64,000 nucleotides of DNA from Botryococcus braunii (GCA_002005505.1 MVGU01001159.1:1-64000); one strand, 5' to 3'. Shown: positions 1 through 8,634, counted from the first letter of the stretch. Program-made: numbers and translations. The notes: generated by a model not told the origin, from the sequence alone.

Positions 1-647
1 AAGTGCCGATCACTTCCATGGAGCGACACCACACAGCACCCACGAGAAGGTAAATCTATTCAGTCTGAAGCCAATGTCTACTTCTGGCTGTACTCCCTAA
101 CACGGGACTTCCTGAGGGTCCTAATTGGCCTTGAAAGGGGCCAGAAATCAGGAGCCACAGGGCAAAAGGTCTTGCCCATTTTCTAGGTCTTATTCCCCAA
201 TGGGATGAAGATGTACCATCACAATTTCCACTCGATTCCGAGCTGTCAAATGTCTCTCTTCCGCCGGCATCATATTTCTACCGGTTTCGCATCATAAACA
301 CAACAATTATTGATTGTCCACTTGCAGTCACAGCCACACGCCATTTCACGACATGGCGATCCGCATAATTTACCTTGATACAGAAGCCGCAGCCCAGCTA
401 TTACTAACCGTAGTTGCATAATCTCTAATTTCAATCAGAAAAAAATTTGTCTACCTTGGGTAACGGGAACCCGGTAAAGGACGTGACACCACAACGTTTT
501 TGGGGGGTCAAAATTAAATTTATGAATAAACCGCCGGTTGAGGGGGGTCAATATTTTGCGACATTATTTTCTGGAATTTGTTCTAGCATTTGGACGCTTA
601 CGAGGTGTAGGAGAGTTCTCGAGACACTTTGACATCATATAAAAATT
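1..647. other. Unassigned AT-rich left flank of element A
   Basis: No coding region or known repeat is recognisable. Near the right end there are GGGGGTCAA-type motifs (about 507-515 and 541-562) followed by TTTGCGAC. Similar motifs occur on the other side of element A at 8066-8090 and 8140-8175, so A probably landed inside an older repeat. The last five bases (643-647, AAATT) are the target-site duplication of element A. Confidence 0.5.
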
Positions 648-1375
648 TGAACAATTCTGGGCGTAATGTTCCCTGTATGTCCCGGCACGAAGGGTGTTAA
701 GCTCGGTCGGGTCTCTTGCTGTGTGTCGGAGAGCAAGCAGAGCCCGACTATGTGTTGGCACTTGTGGCAACTGATCAGAGATAAGCACCCGGAGTGCTCT
801 TTCAGTCCCAAACAAGTCATTACATTGCTTCTTGCTCTCTCTCAACGCCAAGGAATTCAAACTACCTCTTCTAGGCATTGACAGATAGTTCGCATTACCA
901 TTGTTCGATGAGCCAAGCATTAGCAACATTCTAATACTCTTATCTAGACCTCTTCCTAATCAATTTGTCCATGCAAGTTACACTAAGATGCAGCACTTCA
1001 CCTGTATGTCCCGGCACGAAGGGTGTTAAGCTCGGTCGGGTCTCTTGCTGTGTGTCGGAGAGCAAGCAGAGCCCGACTATGTGTTGGCACTTGTGGCAAC
1101 TGATCAGAGATAAGCACCCGGAGTGCTCTTTCAGTCCCAAACAAGTGCCGTGCCCTTCATGCCTGCTGCCTATATCCTTTCTCGCAAGGACGCGTCAAAT
1201 TGCATTACTCTCTCTCCAAAATGGAATCGGTCCAGATCAATTATGGCAGAACTCTAGAGTTCTGCCAACCATTACTCTACCTCTAAGATTGTTCACATTG
1301 ATTGCTATAGGGAAGCCTAGCCACTATTACTCTTCTGAGGGAAAGTCACTAATTTGTTCCTTCACTATTATAACA
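648..1375 (-). repeat. Element A 3' LTR (728 bp)
   Basis: Pairs with 7240-7969. It contains two identical copies of a roughly 145-bp module (about 671-815 and 1000-1146) that can form a stem-loop. The palindrome at 1244-1267 lies in the likely U3. On the minus strand TGTAA (820-824) lies just before the second module copy and may be the poly(A) signal. Confidence 0.93.
1244..1267. promoter_or_regulatory. Perfect 24-bp palindrome in LTR of A
   Basis: TGGCAGAACTCT is followed directly by its reverse complement AGAGTTCTGCCA. The same arms (GGCAGAA...TTCTGCC) sit at the same relative place in the LTRs of D (9619-9642, 51994-52017) and B (25492-25512, 36916-36936), with different centres. It lies upstream of the repeated modules in element orientation, so a transcription-factor site in U3 is the natural reading. 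The function is inference. Confidence 0.55.
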
Positions 1376-1385
1376 CTTCCCCTTG
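1376..1385 (-). other. Polypurine tract of A
   Basis: The minus strand reads CAAGGGGAAG directly before the 3' LTR. The same CAAGGGGAAG core precedes the 3' LTRs of B, C, D and E. It primes plus-strand DNA synthesis. Confidence 0.85.
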
Positions 1386-1393
1386 ACTTTTCC

Positions 1394-4300
1394 TCACAAA
1401 AACTTGGCTAGTCCTAGAGCCTCGCGATGGCCCTGAAATACCTGCCTTGTCAACGGCTTGGTAAATATATCTGCCACATTCCTAGCAGAAGGAACGTATT
1501 TCACATCCACCTGTCCCAATGCAATAGCTTCCCGAGCAAAATGAAAGCTGATTGCAATGTGCTTGGTATGTTTTGAGAACACTGGATTTCTGAGATGATT
1601 GATGCATCCCTGATTATCACAGTGGATCTTCACAATCCAAGGAGAAATACCAATTTCTTCCAGGAATCCCTTCATCCAATTTGCCTCTTTGACAGCTGCA
1701 CTTGCCGCCATAAACTCAGCCTCTACAGTGGATGTGGCCACTGCAGACTGCTTCTTGCTTCCCCAAACTACAGCTCCTCCAAACACACGAATTACGTAAC
1801 CAGTAGTGGAGAACCTGTGATCCTGATCACCACCATAATCTGCATCCACAAAGCCCTCCAGCTCTGTGTCCTTCCCCCCAAGTACTAACACAAGATCCCT
1901 GGTAGCCATCAGATACTTCAACACTCTGATGGCTTCATTCCAGTGAGCAGTGGTGGGAGTAATCCTGTACCTGGAAAGCACTCCCACAGCCTGGGAAATA
2001 TCAGGCCTTGTGGTGTTTGCAATGTACAACAGTGACCCAACCAGCTCACAATATCTGTGCCCTGGTGGTAAGGGACTCCCAGCTCCAATGCTGGCACTGT
2101 TGTCCTTGGACATCGGTCGCTGTGTGGCCACAAAATCCTTAGTCATAGGGGTGTCAGGCCCCACAGACTCCAGATCCAGCCCAAATTTCTCAACTAGGGC
2201 ATCAATCTTTGGTATGCAACTCAAAGAAATCAACCCTTTCTCTCTATCTCTCATCACTTGGCAGCCCAAGAAATCTTTCACCTCTCCTAGATCATGAATG
2301 GTGAACTCCTGCTTCAACAACCCTTTCACTCTCTCAATCTCACTCATGCCCTTCGAGACTATCAACAGATCATCAACATAAATCAGCACAAAGGATTTCC
2401 CTCCATCCACAGAACATTTCACATAGACCCCAGCATCACTCTTGCACACCTCATACCCCATGGTATGTAGCTTCTCATTAAGGGTCTTATGCCATGCCCT
2501 TGGAGCTTGCTTCAGGCCATACAGTGCCTTCTTCAAGCGACACACAGTGTTCCCATCCCCATTCTCAAACCCAGGAGGTTGTGTGACATAGACCTCCTCC
2601 TCTAATTCACCATTTAAAAACGCAGTCTTGACATCCACCTGGTGAATTTCAAGACCCTCCTGTGCAGCCACTGACAGTAAAGCTCTTCTAGACCCATAAC
2701 TGCTGGTGGGAGCAAATACCTCCATCACATCCACTCCTGGAATTTGCCTACACCCTTGAGCCACCAGCCTGGCCTTGAACCTAAGGACATTGCCATGAGC
2801 ATCCATTTTCACTGAGAAAATCCAGTGAACTGGGATTACTTTGTGCCCACGAGGTCTAGGAACAAACTCCATCACCTCATGAGCATCTAAGGAGTTTTGC
2901 TCCTCCTGCATTGCAGCCTTCCAGTATTCCCACTGTGGGGACTGCTGGGCCTCCTTTAGACTTGAAGGCACACTAATCTTCCCAAAACGCACCCCAGTGT
3001 GCTTCCCCTGATCTTGCTTACTCTTACTCTCACTCTCATCCACTACTCTTTCGCTGAATGTCGCCGCACTGCATGTGGGGACTGTGGGTAAAGATCCAGA
3101 TCTCTCCCTCTGCTCTTTCTCTCTCTTAGACTCACAGCTTGCCCTCTCAAGCTTGCTGCCAGCCACTCTCACATCATCCTCCCAAACACAGGTACCTCTC
3201 GGAAAGCTCTTGTAATTGGGGGAGTTCTCACACTGTCTTGGCTTCCGATTCACCTCCTCAGACACACTCTCACATGGCTGACGGTTTGCAGTCCCGTCAG
3301 GACTCTCACAGACATGTGTACCACTCTGCCTTGCATGAGCTCTTGGTCTATCTTGCTGCTGTGCCCATGTCTCTCTCTCTCTCTGTCTGCTCCCTACTAG
3401 ACATGAGCGCTGGGGCGCAGGCCCAGCAGCACACTCCCATGCATGGCCCACACTTGCGTGGCTGGCACCACATTGTCCTTGGGCATCACTGATAGAGTTC
3501 TCACCGCTAACATTTCTCTCAAGCACTGAGCAGGTCCCACCCATACAGCTCAACTCACTTGGACCATCTGCAGTCTGATCAGAGACTGCCCCCCTCTCAT
3601 CTCTTACAAGTGAAGCAGGTCTCTCGGTGTCCTGCCCCAAATCCTGCACTTCCCCTGGTCCCTGTGACTCTGTGTCACCTTCAGTCATCCCCTCTCGCTC
3701 ACCGCTCTCTCCCTTATCCTGTGCCAGCAGGATATCTCGAGCCGCAGTTCGTTGCTCATAGCGTTGAGCCCGCGACAGTCCGTCCGGAGGCGGGATGGTA
3801 GTAGCCGGATGCGTGTTACGCAGTGATTGCTGTACTCGCTCTAATATCTGATGGTGTTGTCCTTTGTCCGCACTTCCTCGCGCCAGTCGTTGAATAGCGT
3901 CCAGAGCCCCGGACTGATCCAGGTCCGGCTGCTGCTCTCCCGTGCTTGCTTCGGGAGACACACTGAGAATGCCCTCCTCTTGAGAAGGCTTCCCCTGACT
4001 ATCAGGCTCAGTTGCAGCCTGGTCAGGGGGTACCGGGAAGGAGCTGTCAGGTCTACTGCTGGAGCATGGGCTGCTGACAGTCTGATTCTGCATACTGCGC
4101 TGTGACAATGGCACCACTGGGTTGCTGCTGTGCAATGGCTCTGCTAAGTCTTCAGGGTACGAGAACTGCTGAGGCTGGTCAAGGAGAACAGCCATTCCCA
4201 CCCGAGTAGCTCCTCGAATGTGTTCCACAAATTGAACATCTCTGCTCTCTCTCCAGATCCCCCCTCCCATATAGATACGATATGCCTTTGATACTGGAGA

Positions 4301-4594
4301 GTAACCAGTGAACATCCCAGCCACAGCCTTTGGTGCAAAGGCTCCCCTCTGCTGGTCAGGAACGTGCACAAATGCAAGGCATCCCCATGTGCGCAGCAAG
4401 GATACATCTGGCTTATATCCCATGAACATTTCGCAGGGAGATAGGGGCCTGCCTGTGCTGGGTCCCATGTTTAGGAGGGTGCAGGCTGTCTCCAGGGCTT
4501 CCTTCCACATAACAGGGCTTGCTGCAGCAAAATTGAGGAGGGTCCTGGTGCGCTCCTTGAGGGTTCTGTTGGCTCTCTCAGCAACTCCATTCTG
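1394..4594 (-). CDS. pol: Element A integrase C part, reverse transcriptase and RNase H
   Basis: In-frame continuation after the TAG at 4595; the first ATG is at 4510. It starts with integrase residues QNG followed by ERANRTLKERT. A long variable linker follows (about 4150 to 3000), rich in Ser, Glu and Arg and containing PNYKSFPRGTCVWEDDV. The copia reverse transcriptase runs from about 2930, with VHWIFSVKMDAHG, DVKTAFLNGELEEEVY and the catalytic LIYVDDLLIVSK. RNase H has FVDADYGGDQD, STVEAEFMA and HCDNQGCINHL. It terminates at TGA 1394 next to the polypurine tract. Confidence 0.92.
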   Translation of the reverse strand, partial: QNGVAERANRTLKERTRTLLNFAAASPVMWKEALETACTLLNMGPSTGRPLSPCEMFMGYKPDVSLLRTWGCLAFVHVPDQQRGAFAPKAVAGMFTGYSPVSKAYRIYMGGGIWRESRDVQFVEHIRGATRVGMAVLLDQPQQFSYPEDLAEPLHSSNPVVPLSQRSMQNQTVSSPCSSSRPDSSFPVPPDQAATEPDSQGKPSQEEGILSVSPEASTGEQQPDLDQSGALDAIQRLARGSADKGQHHQILERVQQSLRNTHPATTIPPPDGLSRAQRYEQRTAARDILLAQDKGESGEREGMTEGDTESQGPGEVQDLGQDTERPASLVRDERGAVSDQTADGPSELSCMGGTCSVLERNVSGENSISDAQGQCGASHASVGHAWECAAGPAPQRSCLVGSRQRERETWAQQQDRPRAHARQSGTHVCESPDGTANRQPCESVSEEVNRKPRQCENSPNYKSFPRGTCVWEDDVRVAGSKLERASCESKREKEQRERSGSLPTVPTCSAATFSERVVDESESKSKQDQGKHTGVRFGKISVPSSLKEAQQSPQWEYWKAAMQEEQNSLDAHEVMEFVPRPRGHKVIPVHWIFSVKMDAHGNVLRFKARLVAQGCRQIPGVDVMEVFAPTSSYGSRRALLSVAAQEGLEIHQVDVKTAFLNGELEEEVYVTQPPGFENGDGNTVCRLKKALYGLKQAPRAWHKTLNEKLHTMGYEVCKSDAGVYVKCSVDGGKSFVLIYVDDLLIVSKGMSEIERVKGLLKQEFTIHDLGEVKDFLGCQVMRDREKGLISLSCIPKIDALVEKFGLDLESVGPDTPMTKDFVATQRPMSKDNSASIGAGSPLPPGHRYCELVGSLLYIANTTRPDISQAVGVLSRYRITPTTAHWNEAIRVLKYLMATRDLVLVLGGKDTELEGFVDADYGGDQDHRFSTTGYVIRVFGGAVVWGSKKQSAVATSTVEAEFMAASAAVKEANWMKGFLEEIGISPWIVKIHCDNQGCINHLRNPVFSKHTKHIAISFHFAREAIALGQVDVKYVPSARNVADIFTKPLTRQVFQGHREALGLAKFL

Positions 4595-6646
4595 CTAAGG
4601 GGTATATGGGGCAGATGTCTCCAGCTTAGTGCCCTGGGATGCACAAAATTCTTTGAACTTGGCATTTAAGAACTCTGTCCCTCTGTCACTGCGGATGCAC
4701 TTCACTGTAGTTTCCTTCTCAGTTTGCCAATACAGAATTAGGTCTCTGACAACAGCTCCAATTACATCTTTTGACTTCACTGGCAGCACTGCCTTCCACC
4801 CAGATGCCTCATCAGTTACAGTTACCCAAAAGCGTTCCCCAGTAATGGCTGCTGGTGATATGGGACCCACAGTGTCAATGTGGATTCTGTCAAGGGGTTT
4901 CTCAGCAGGTCTAGAGCTTTCTCCAAATGGGGGACGTGCATGCTTCCCCTCAATGCATGCTTCACAGTACTTAGGACACTTTTCACAGGGGGACATCAAG
5001 GTGTCTAGGCCAGTAACCAGTTGCTCACTGCTCAGGCGTTTCATCCAGGGGTCTCCTGGGTGTCCCAATCTGCTGTGCCACAGGAAACGTTTGGCACAGT
5101 CGTGGCTTAGACCTTTGGAACATTTCTTCTTCAAGGCAGCTGTCACTGAATAATGAACCTTCACTGGTGCTACTGGGAGACAGTTGTGGATATAATAGAG
5201 ACCATTCTCTGGTTTCACAGGCATCTGCCAACCACTCGGTCCTGAGACAGCAGTGAAGGCTCCCAGTCTATCTGTACTGAACCAGATTCCATCACGCAGA
5301 GCAGCAGATACTGAGAGAATATTGGTGGTGGCTGAGGGAACACACTGGACATGATGCAGCCACACTGGAATATGCTGAGAGGACATGAGACACACTGACC
5401 CAGTAGCAACAATACCCCCAGTGGCATCAGAGGTAGCAAGCAGCAGTGGAATAGGATGGTCATGTACTGTAGGGGCATGCAGCAGGGAAAGGTTGTTCAC
5501 GAGATGTACAGACGCTCCACTGTCCACAAGCCACGACTGTTTGGACAGTTGGTGTTTACTGCCATCCAGCACATTATAAGATACCACGTATGGCATACCT
5601 TCTGAGGGAGGAGAAGGTGGGCCTGGAGGAGGGTGCAGTAGTGGGAACGCTCCAGTGCCTGGGAATGCATGCTGTACGCTTGGAGGTGGCTGGGGTGCAC
5701 CAGGAAACGGTCCTTGGGGCCACATGGCAGCAAGTTGCTGTACAGCTGCCACCACATTGCGTTGTGTCTCTGCATCCCTTTTACGTTTGCGGCAGTCTCT
5801 CCAAAAATGGCCTTTCCTGTGGCAGTAGTTGCACGTGCCTCTCACTTCTCCCCTTGATTCTGAGTCTGCTGGCTGTTTGGAGGGATTGGCCCCGCTAGTG
5901 GACAGGGCTGGAGCAGTCTCTCGTAGATCAGGCATTGCCTTCATCACCATGGCAGGCTGTTCTCCATCATCATTGTAGCCAGAGGCCTCTGCAGTGGTGG
6001 AAATGAGAGCTGCCAGATCATCCAGGGGGTAAGCTACTGCAGTGGGCAACAGCCCGGGAGGATTAGCTGCTGCTGGCAGTCCCTGCACGATCTGGGTGGC
6101 CACATGACCATCCAAGAGGTCATGTCCATTGCGTTTCAGGCAGCTTTTGAGATTTATCATTCTAGACACATACTGAGAGATCGTTTCTCCACGTCTCATC
6201 CCTTTTGACATTTCCTTCAGCCAGTCTGCATTCGCTTGAGTGTTGTAACCACCAACAAATTTCTTGCAAATAAACAGATATGCATCATATGCTGACGGCT
6301 TACTTGACACTTCTCCTAACCATTCCTCTGGAACTGACTCATACAGCAGAAGCATTGCAGCCGCATTATGGATAGTTCCAGGCATGGCTGACTGAATGGC
6401 AGGAAAGGAACCCTTGGCACTATTGGCAGCAGTGAAAGCATTGTCCCATACCACAAAATTTGTGCCATGACGGTCCAGTTTAATATGCACTTTGACTTGA
6501 GTGGCTATGACCTTGGGAAGTGCATCTCCCTCGCCCTTTGATGTGCTGGGTGTACACGGCTGTCGTGTGGGAGACGATGTAGATGCTTCCTCTGTTGTGG
6601 GCTCCTCCTCAGATGGCTCTCTTGATTTAGATCTCTTTCTCGCCAT
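4595..6646 (-). CDS. gag-pol: Element A Gag-protease-integrase N part, ends at in-frame TAG
   Basis: 683 codons from ATG at 6646. The Gag region carries a UBN2-type capsid-like segment (VPEEWLG, SAYDAYLFICKKFVGGYN) and a CCHC zinc knuckle (CNYCHRKGHFWRDC, about residue 275). The aspartic protease has LVDSGAS near residue 375. The integrase zinc finger is HSRLGHPG...CEKC...CEAC, and the integrase core starts with HIDTVGP and includes RSDRGTEF. The frame stops at TAG 4595-4597, where B, D and E have Gln in the conserved APYTPQQNG motif. The same frame continues below, so this is a nonsense change in one 1750-codon polyprotein. Confidence 0.92.
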   Translation of the reverse strand: MARKRSKSREPSEEEPTTEEASTSSPTRQPCTPSTSKGEGDALPKVIATQVKVHIKLDRHGTNFVVWDNAFTAANSAKGSFPAIQSAMPGTIHNAAAMLLLYESVPEEWLGEVSSKPSAYDAYLFICKKFVGGYNTQANADWLKEMSKGMRRGETISQYVSRMINLKSCLKRNGHDLLDGHVATQIVQGLPAAANPPGLLPTAVAYPLDDLAALISTTAEASGYNDDGEQPAMVMKAMPDLRETAPALSTSGANPSKQPADSESRGEVRGTCNYCHRKGHFWRDCRKRKRDAETQRNVVAAVQQLAAMWPQGPFPGAPQPPPSVQHAFPGTGAFPLLHPPPGPPSPPSEGMPYVVSYNVLDGSKHQLSKQSWLVDSGASVHLVNNLSLLHAPTVHDHPIPLLLATSDATGGIVATGSVCLMSSQHIPVWLHHVQCVPSATTNILSVSAALRDGIWFSTDRLGAFTAVSGPSGWQMPVKPENGLYYIHNCLPVAPVKVHYSVTAALKKKCSKGLSHDCAKRFLWHSRLGHPGDPWMKRLSSEQLVTGLDTLMSPCEKCPKYCEACIEGKHARPPFGESSRPAEKPLDRIHIDTVGPISPAAITGERFWVTVTDEASGWKAVLPVKSKDVIGAVVRDLILYWQTEKETTVKCIRSDRGTEFLNAKFKEFCASQGTKLETSAPYTP

Positions 6647-6657
6647 GCTGATGTTAC

Positions 6658-7182
6658 TCAGTCTGCGTTAGGTTCTGACCGCTGCGAGTCCCCGTCCTCG
6701 TCTCCGTTGTCTGTGTCCGTGCACCACTCCTCTGGGCTGAATCCTTTTCTGCTGCCCAGAAAGGAAAGTAGGAAGTCCTCGTCAAGAGTGGCGAGAGCAC
6801 ACTCCACTGCTGTGTAGGCTGCCCTTTCTTCCCAATACTCGGGTTTGCTGGGTCCTCCGAGCTGTTGTAGGTGTCGTTCAAATAATGCTCGCGTGACGAA
6901 GCCTGGGTCCGCGTTGATGAATGAACACTCCCACGCAGTTACTTTGTAGGCTGGGTAAACAGAGAATCGTCGTCTGAACCACAGAGGCTGTTCGACTTTG
7001 CCCAGTCCGTACGCGCGGCTGACAAAATCCTTCACTAGAAATGCTCGTTCTTCTGGTGTCCTCGGTCCCGTATCTCCTCCAGCTCTCCTCAGGCTATCAT
7101 ATGTAGGTGGTGAAGGAGTTGGGGGAATAAAAGGTCTTTTACTGCCGGTCAACATCCTCCCGCTCTGCTTCGTTCGTCCCAT
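6658..7182 (-). CDS. ORF0 of A: 174-aa protein with histone H3-like N-terminus
   Basis: The ORF runs from ATG at 7182 to TGA at 6658, ending 11 nt before the gag ATG and in a different frame. The N-terminus MGRTKQSGRMLTGSK aligns without gaps to the histone H3 tail (MARTKQTARKSTGGK): R, T, K, Q, R, T, G and K are identical, and S/T and G/A are conservative. A proline-rich stretch follows (about residues 19-27). Next is a core shared with the D copy (TYDSLRRAGG near 28; VYPAYKVTAWECSFIN near 75), then an acidic tail. I recognise no known domain beyond the tail-like segment. The D copy has exactly the same length, and a truncated relative exists in B. A role in binding or decoying chromatin factors is speculative. 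Confidence 0.8.
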   Translation of the reverse strand: MGRTKQSGRMLTGSKRPFIPPTPSPPTYDSLRRAGGDTGPRTPEERAFLVKDFVSRAYGLGKVEQPLWFRRRFSVYPAYKVTAWECSFINADPGFVTRALFERHLQQLGGPSKPEYWEERAAYTAVECALATLDEDFLLSFLGSRKGFSPEEWCTDTDNGDEDGDSQRSEPNAD

Positions 7183-7224
7183 CGTAGGCTCGGAACATAC
7201 TTTCAGTTGCCCAGCTCAAGAGTT

Positions 7225-7239
7225 GGTGGGCCCATAACC
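7225..7239 (-). other. Primer-binding site of A: initiator tRNA-Met anticodon arm
   Basis: Directly inside the 5' LTR the minus strand reads GGTTATGGGCCCACC. This is complementary to GGUGGGCCCAUAACC, the anticodon stem-loop of plant-type initiator tRNA-Met with its CAU anticodon. It is the half-tRNA priming mode known from Drosophila copia, not the usual TGGTATCAGA site that pairs with the tRNA 3' end. Confidence 0.85.
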
Positions 7240-7969
7240 TGAACAATTCTGGGCGTAATGTTCCCTGTATGTCCCGGCACGAAGGGTGTTAAGCTCGGTC
7301 GGGTCTCTTGCTGTGTGTCGGAGAGCAAGCAGAGCCCGACTATGTGTTGGCACTTGTGGCAACTGATCAGAGATAAGCACCCGGAGTGCTCTTTCAGTCC
7401 CAAACAAGTCATTACGTTGCTTCTTGCTCTCTCTCAACGCCAAGGAATTCAAACTACCTCTTCTAGGCATTGACAGATAGTTCGCATTACCATTGTTCGA
7501 TGAGCCAAGCATTAGCAACATTCTAATACTCTTATCTAGACCTCTTCCTAATCAATTTGTCCATGCAAGTTACACTAAGATGCAGCACTTCACCTGTATG
7601 TCCCGGCACGAAGGGTGTTAAGCTCGGTCGGGTCTCTTGCTGTGTGTCGGAGAGCAAGCAGAGCCCGACTATGTGTTGGCACTTGTGGCAACTGATCAGA
7701 GATAAGCACCCGGAGTGCTCTTTCAGTCCCAAACAAGTGCCGTGCCCTTCATGCCTGCTGCCTATATCCTTTCTCGCAAGGACGCGTCAAATTGCATTAC
7801 TCTCTCTCTCCAAAATGGAATCGGTCCAGATCAATTATGGCAGAACTCTAGAGTTCTGCCAACCATTACTCTACCTCTAAGATTGTTCACATTGATTGCT
7901 ATAGGGAAGCCTAGCCACTATTACTCTTCTGAGGGAAAGTCACTAATTTGTTCCTTCACTATTATAACA
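7240..7969 (-). repeat. Element A 5' LTR (730 bp)
   Basis: Near-identical to 648-1375, with a 2-bp longer CT run near 7801. The minus-strand TGTAA of the left LTR reads CGTAA here. The palindrome is at 7838-7861. The primer site begins directly at the lower-coordinate edge. Confidence 0.93.
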
Positions 7970-7974
7970 AAATT

Positions 7975-8318
7975 CGGTGATGAAGGTTTGGGCCAATTAA
8001 GTGTTATTCAGTGCTGATGTAGGTTTGGATATGAGGATATTAAGAATATTTTTAACTGTCTTGCGAGGGGGGGTCAATAATTTGCGCCATTATTTTTAGG
8101 ATTATTTCTTATTTTTAATTAATAAATCGGGTTTTTTGGGGGGTCAAAATAAAAATATGGGTCAATCTTTTGCGACGGTACGGTATCATAAACTCTTGAA
8201 ATGAATTGATGTGGCTAACAAACATGCTAATATGAAACGACCCAACATGTTGAAGAAATACCTAAGGTATACATGTTAGTGTCCATTTTTCTAACAGCGA
8301 TTAATCGTACAATTACCT
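7975..8318. other. AT-rich flank right of element A
   Basis: No gene seen. GGGGGGTCAATAATTTGCGCC at about 8066 and a further GGGTCAA...TTTGCGAC at about 8140-8175 echo the sequence left of A, which marks the older repeat that A split. Confidence 0.45.
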
Positions 8319-8634
8319 TGGTACTTTTAGCCGATCGGTTAGAACCCGGACTCTGGGTCGAGTCGGTCGAGGGTTCGATCCCCCGGCACAACATCCTGTC
8401 CCGTTTGCTTGGTTGTGTTTCGTCCACTTCTACAAGCTTTTGTTTGGGCACAGTTCACTTACTCTAAAGAGTGTGAGTTACAGGTAATTGCAACATCATT
8501 AGATTAGTTGTTATTGTAACAAGTCTTGAGTTCCCTTATCAAGCTCCTGTCCCGTTTGCTTGGTCGTGTTTCGTCCACTTCTACAAGCTTTTGTTTGGGC
8601 ACAGTTCACTTATTCTAAGAGTGTGAGTTACAGG
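8319..8634 (+). repeat. tRNA-derived SINE candidate with duplicated body
   Basis: At 8319-8392 there is a tRNA-like head with an A-box-like segment (TTAGCCGATCGGTTAGAAC) and a perfect B box (GGTTCGATCCC, 8372-8382). The arms do not pair well enough for a functional tRNA. A roughly 91-bp body follows (8394-8484: TCCTGTCCCGTTTGCTTGG...GTGTGAGTTACAGG) and recurs almost unchanged at 8545-8634. A pol III-promoted SINE plus a second partial copy is the likeliest reading. No poly(A) tail or target duplication was located. Confidence 0.5.

Larger units (their letters stand above)
648..7969 (-). mobile_element. Element A: complete Ty1/copia LTR retrotransposon
   Basis: Two near-identical LTRs (648-1375 and 7240-7969) begin with TG and end with CA. 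They are flanked by the 5-bp target duplication AAATT (643-647 and 7970-7974). The coding strand is minus: the right LTR is the 5' LTR, followed by a half-tRNA primer site, a small ORF with an H3-like tail, a gag-pol frame broken by one TAG stop, and a polypurine tract next to the left LTR. Total length is 7322 bp. Integrase precedes reverse transcriptase, which is copia order. The LTRs differ by a CT-repeat length change and about one or two substitutions, so insertion was recent. The single stop may make this copy non-autonomous. Confidence 0.95.

Noticed and set aside
671..815. Hammerhead ribozyme (retrozyme) in the LTR modules
   Set aside because: The fold is a long hairpin, and the conserved CUGAUGA and GAAA core is not present in the right arrangement.
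4595..4597. Reassigned genetic code with TAG (or TAA) read as Gln, as in some ulvophyte algae
   Set aside because: CAG and CAA are used throughout the element frames, only single stops occur per element, and TAA (E, B ORF0) and TAG (H chromodomain end, 15381) also serve as final stops. Nonsense mutation or local read-through is simpler.
8319..8392. Functional tRNA gene
   Set aside because: The D and T stems have several mismatches; only the promoter boxes are well kept.
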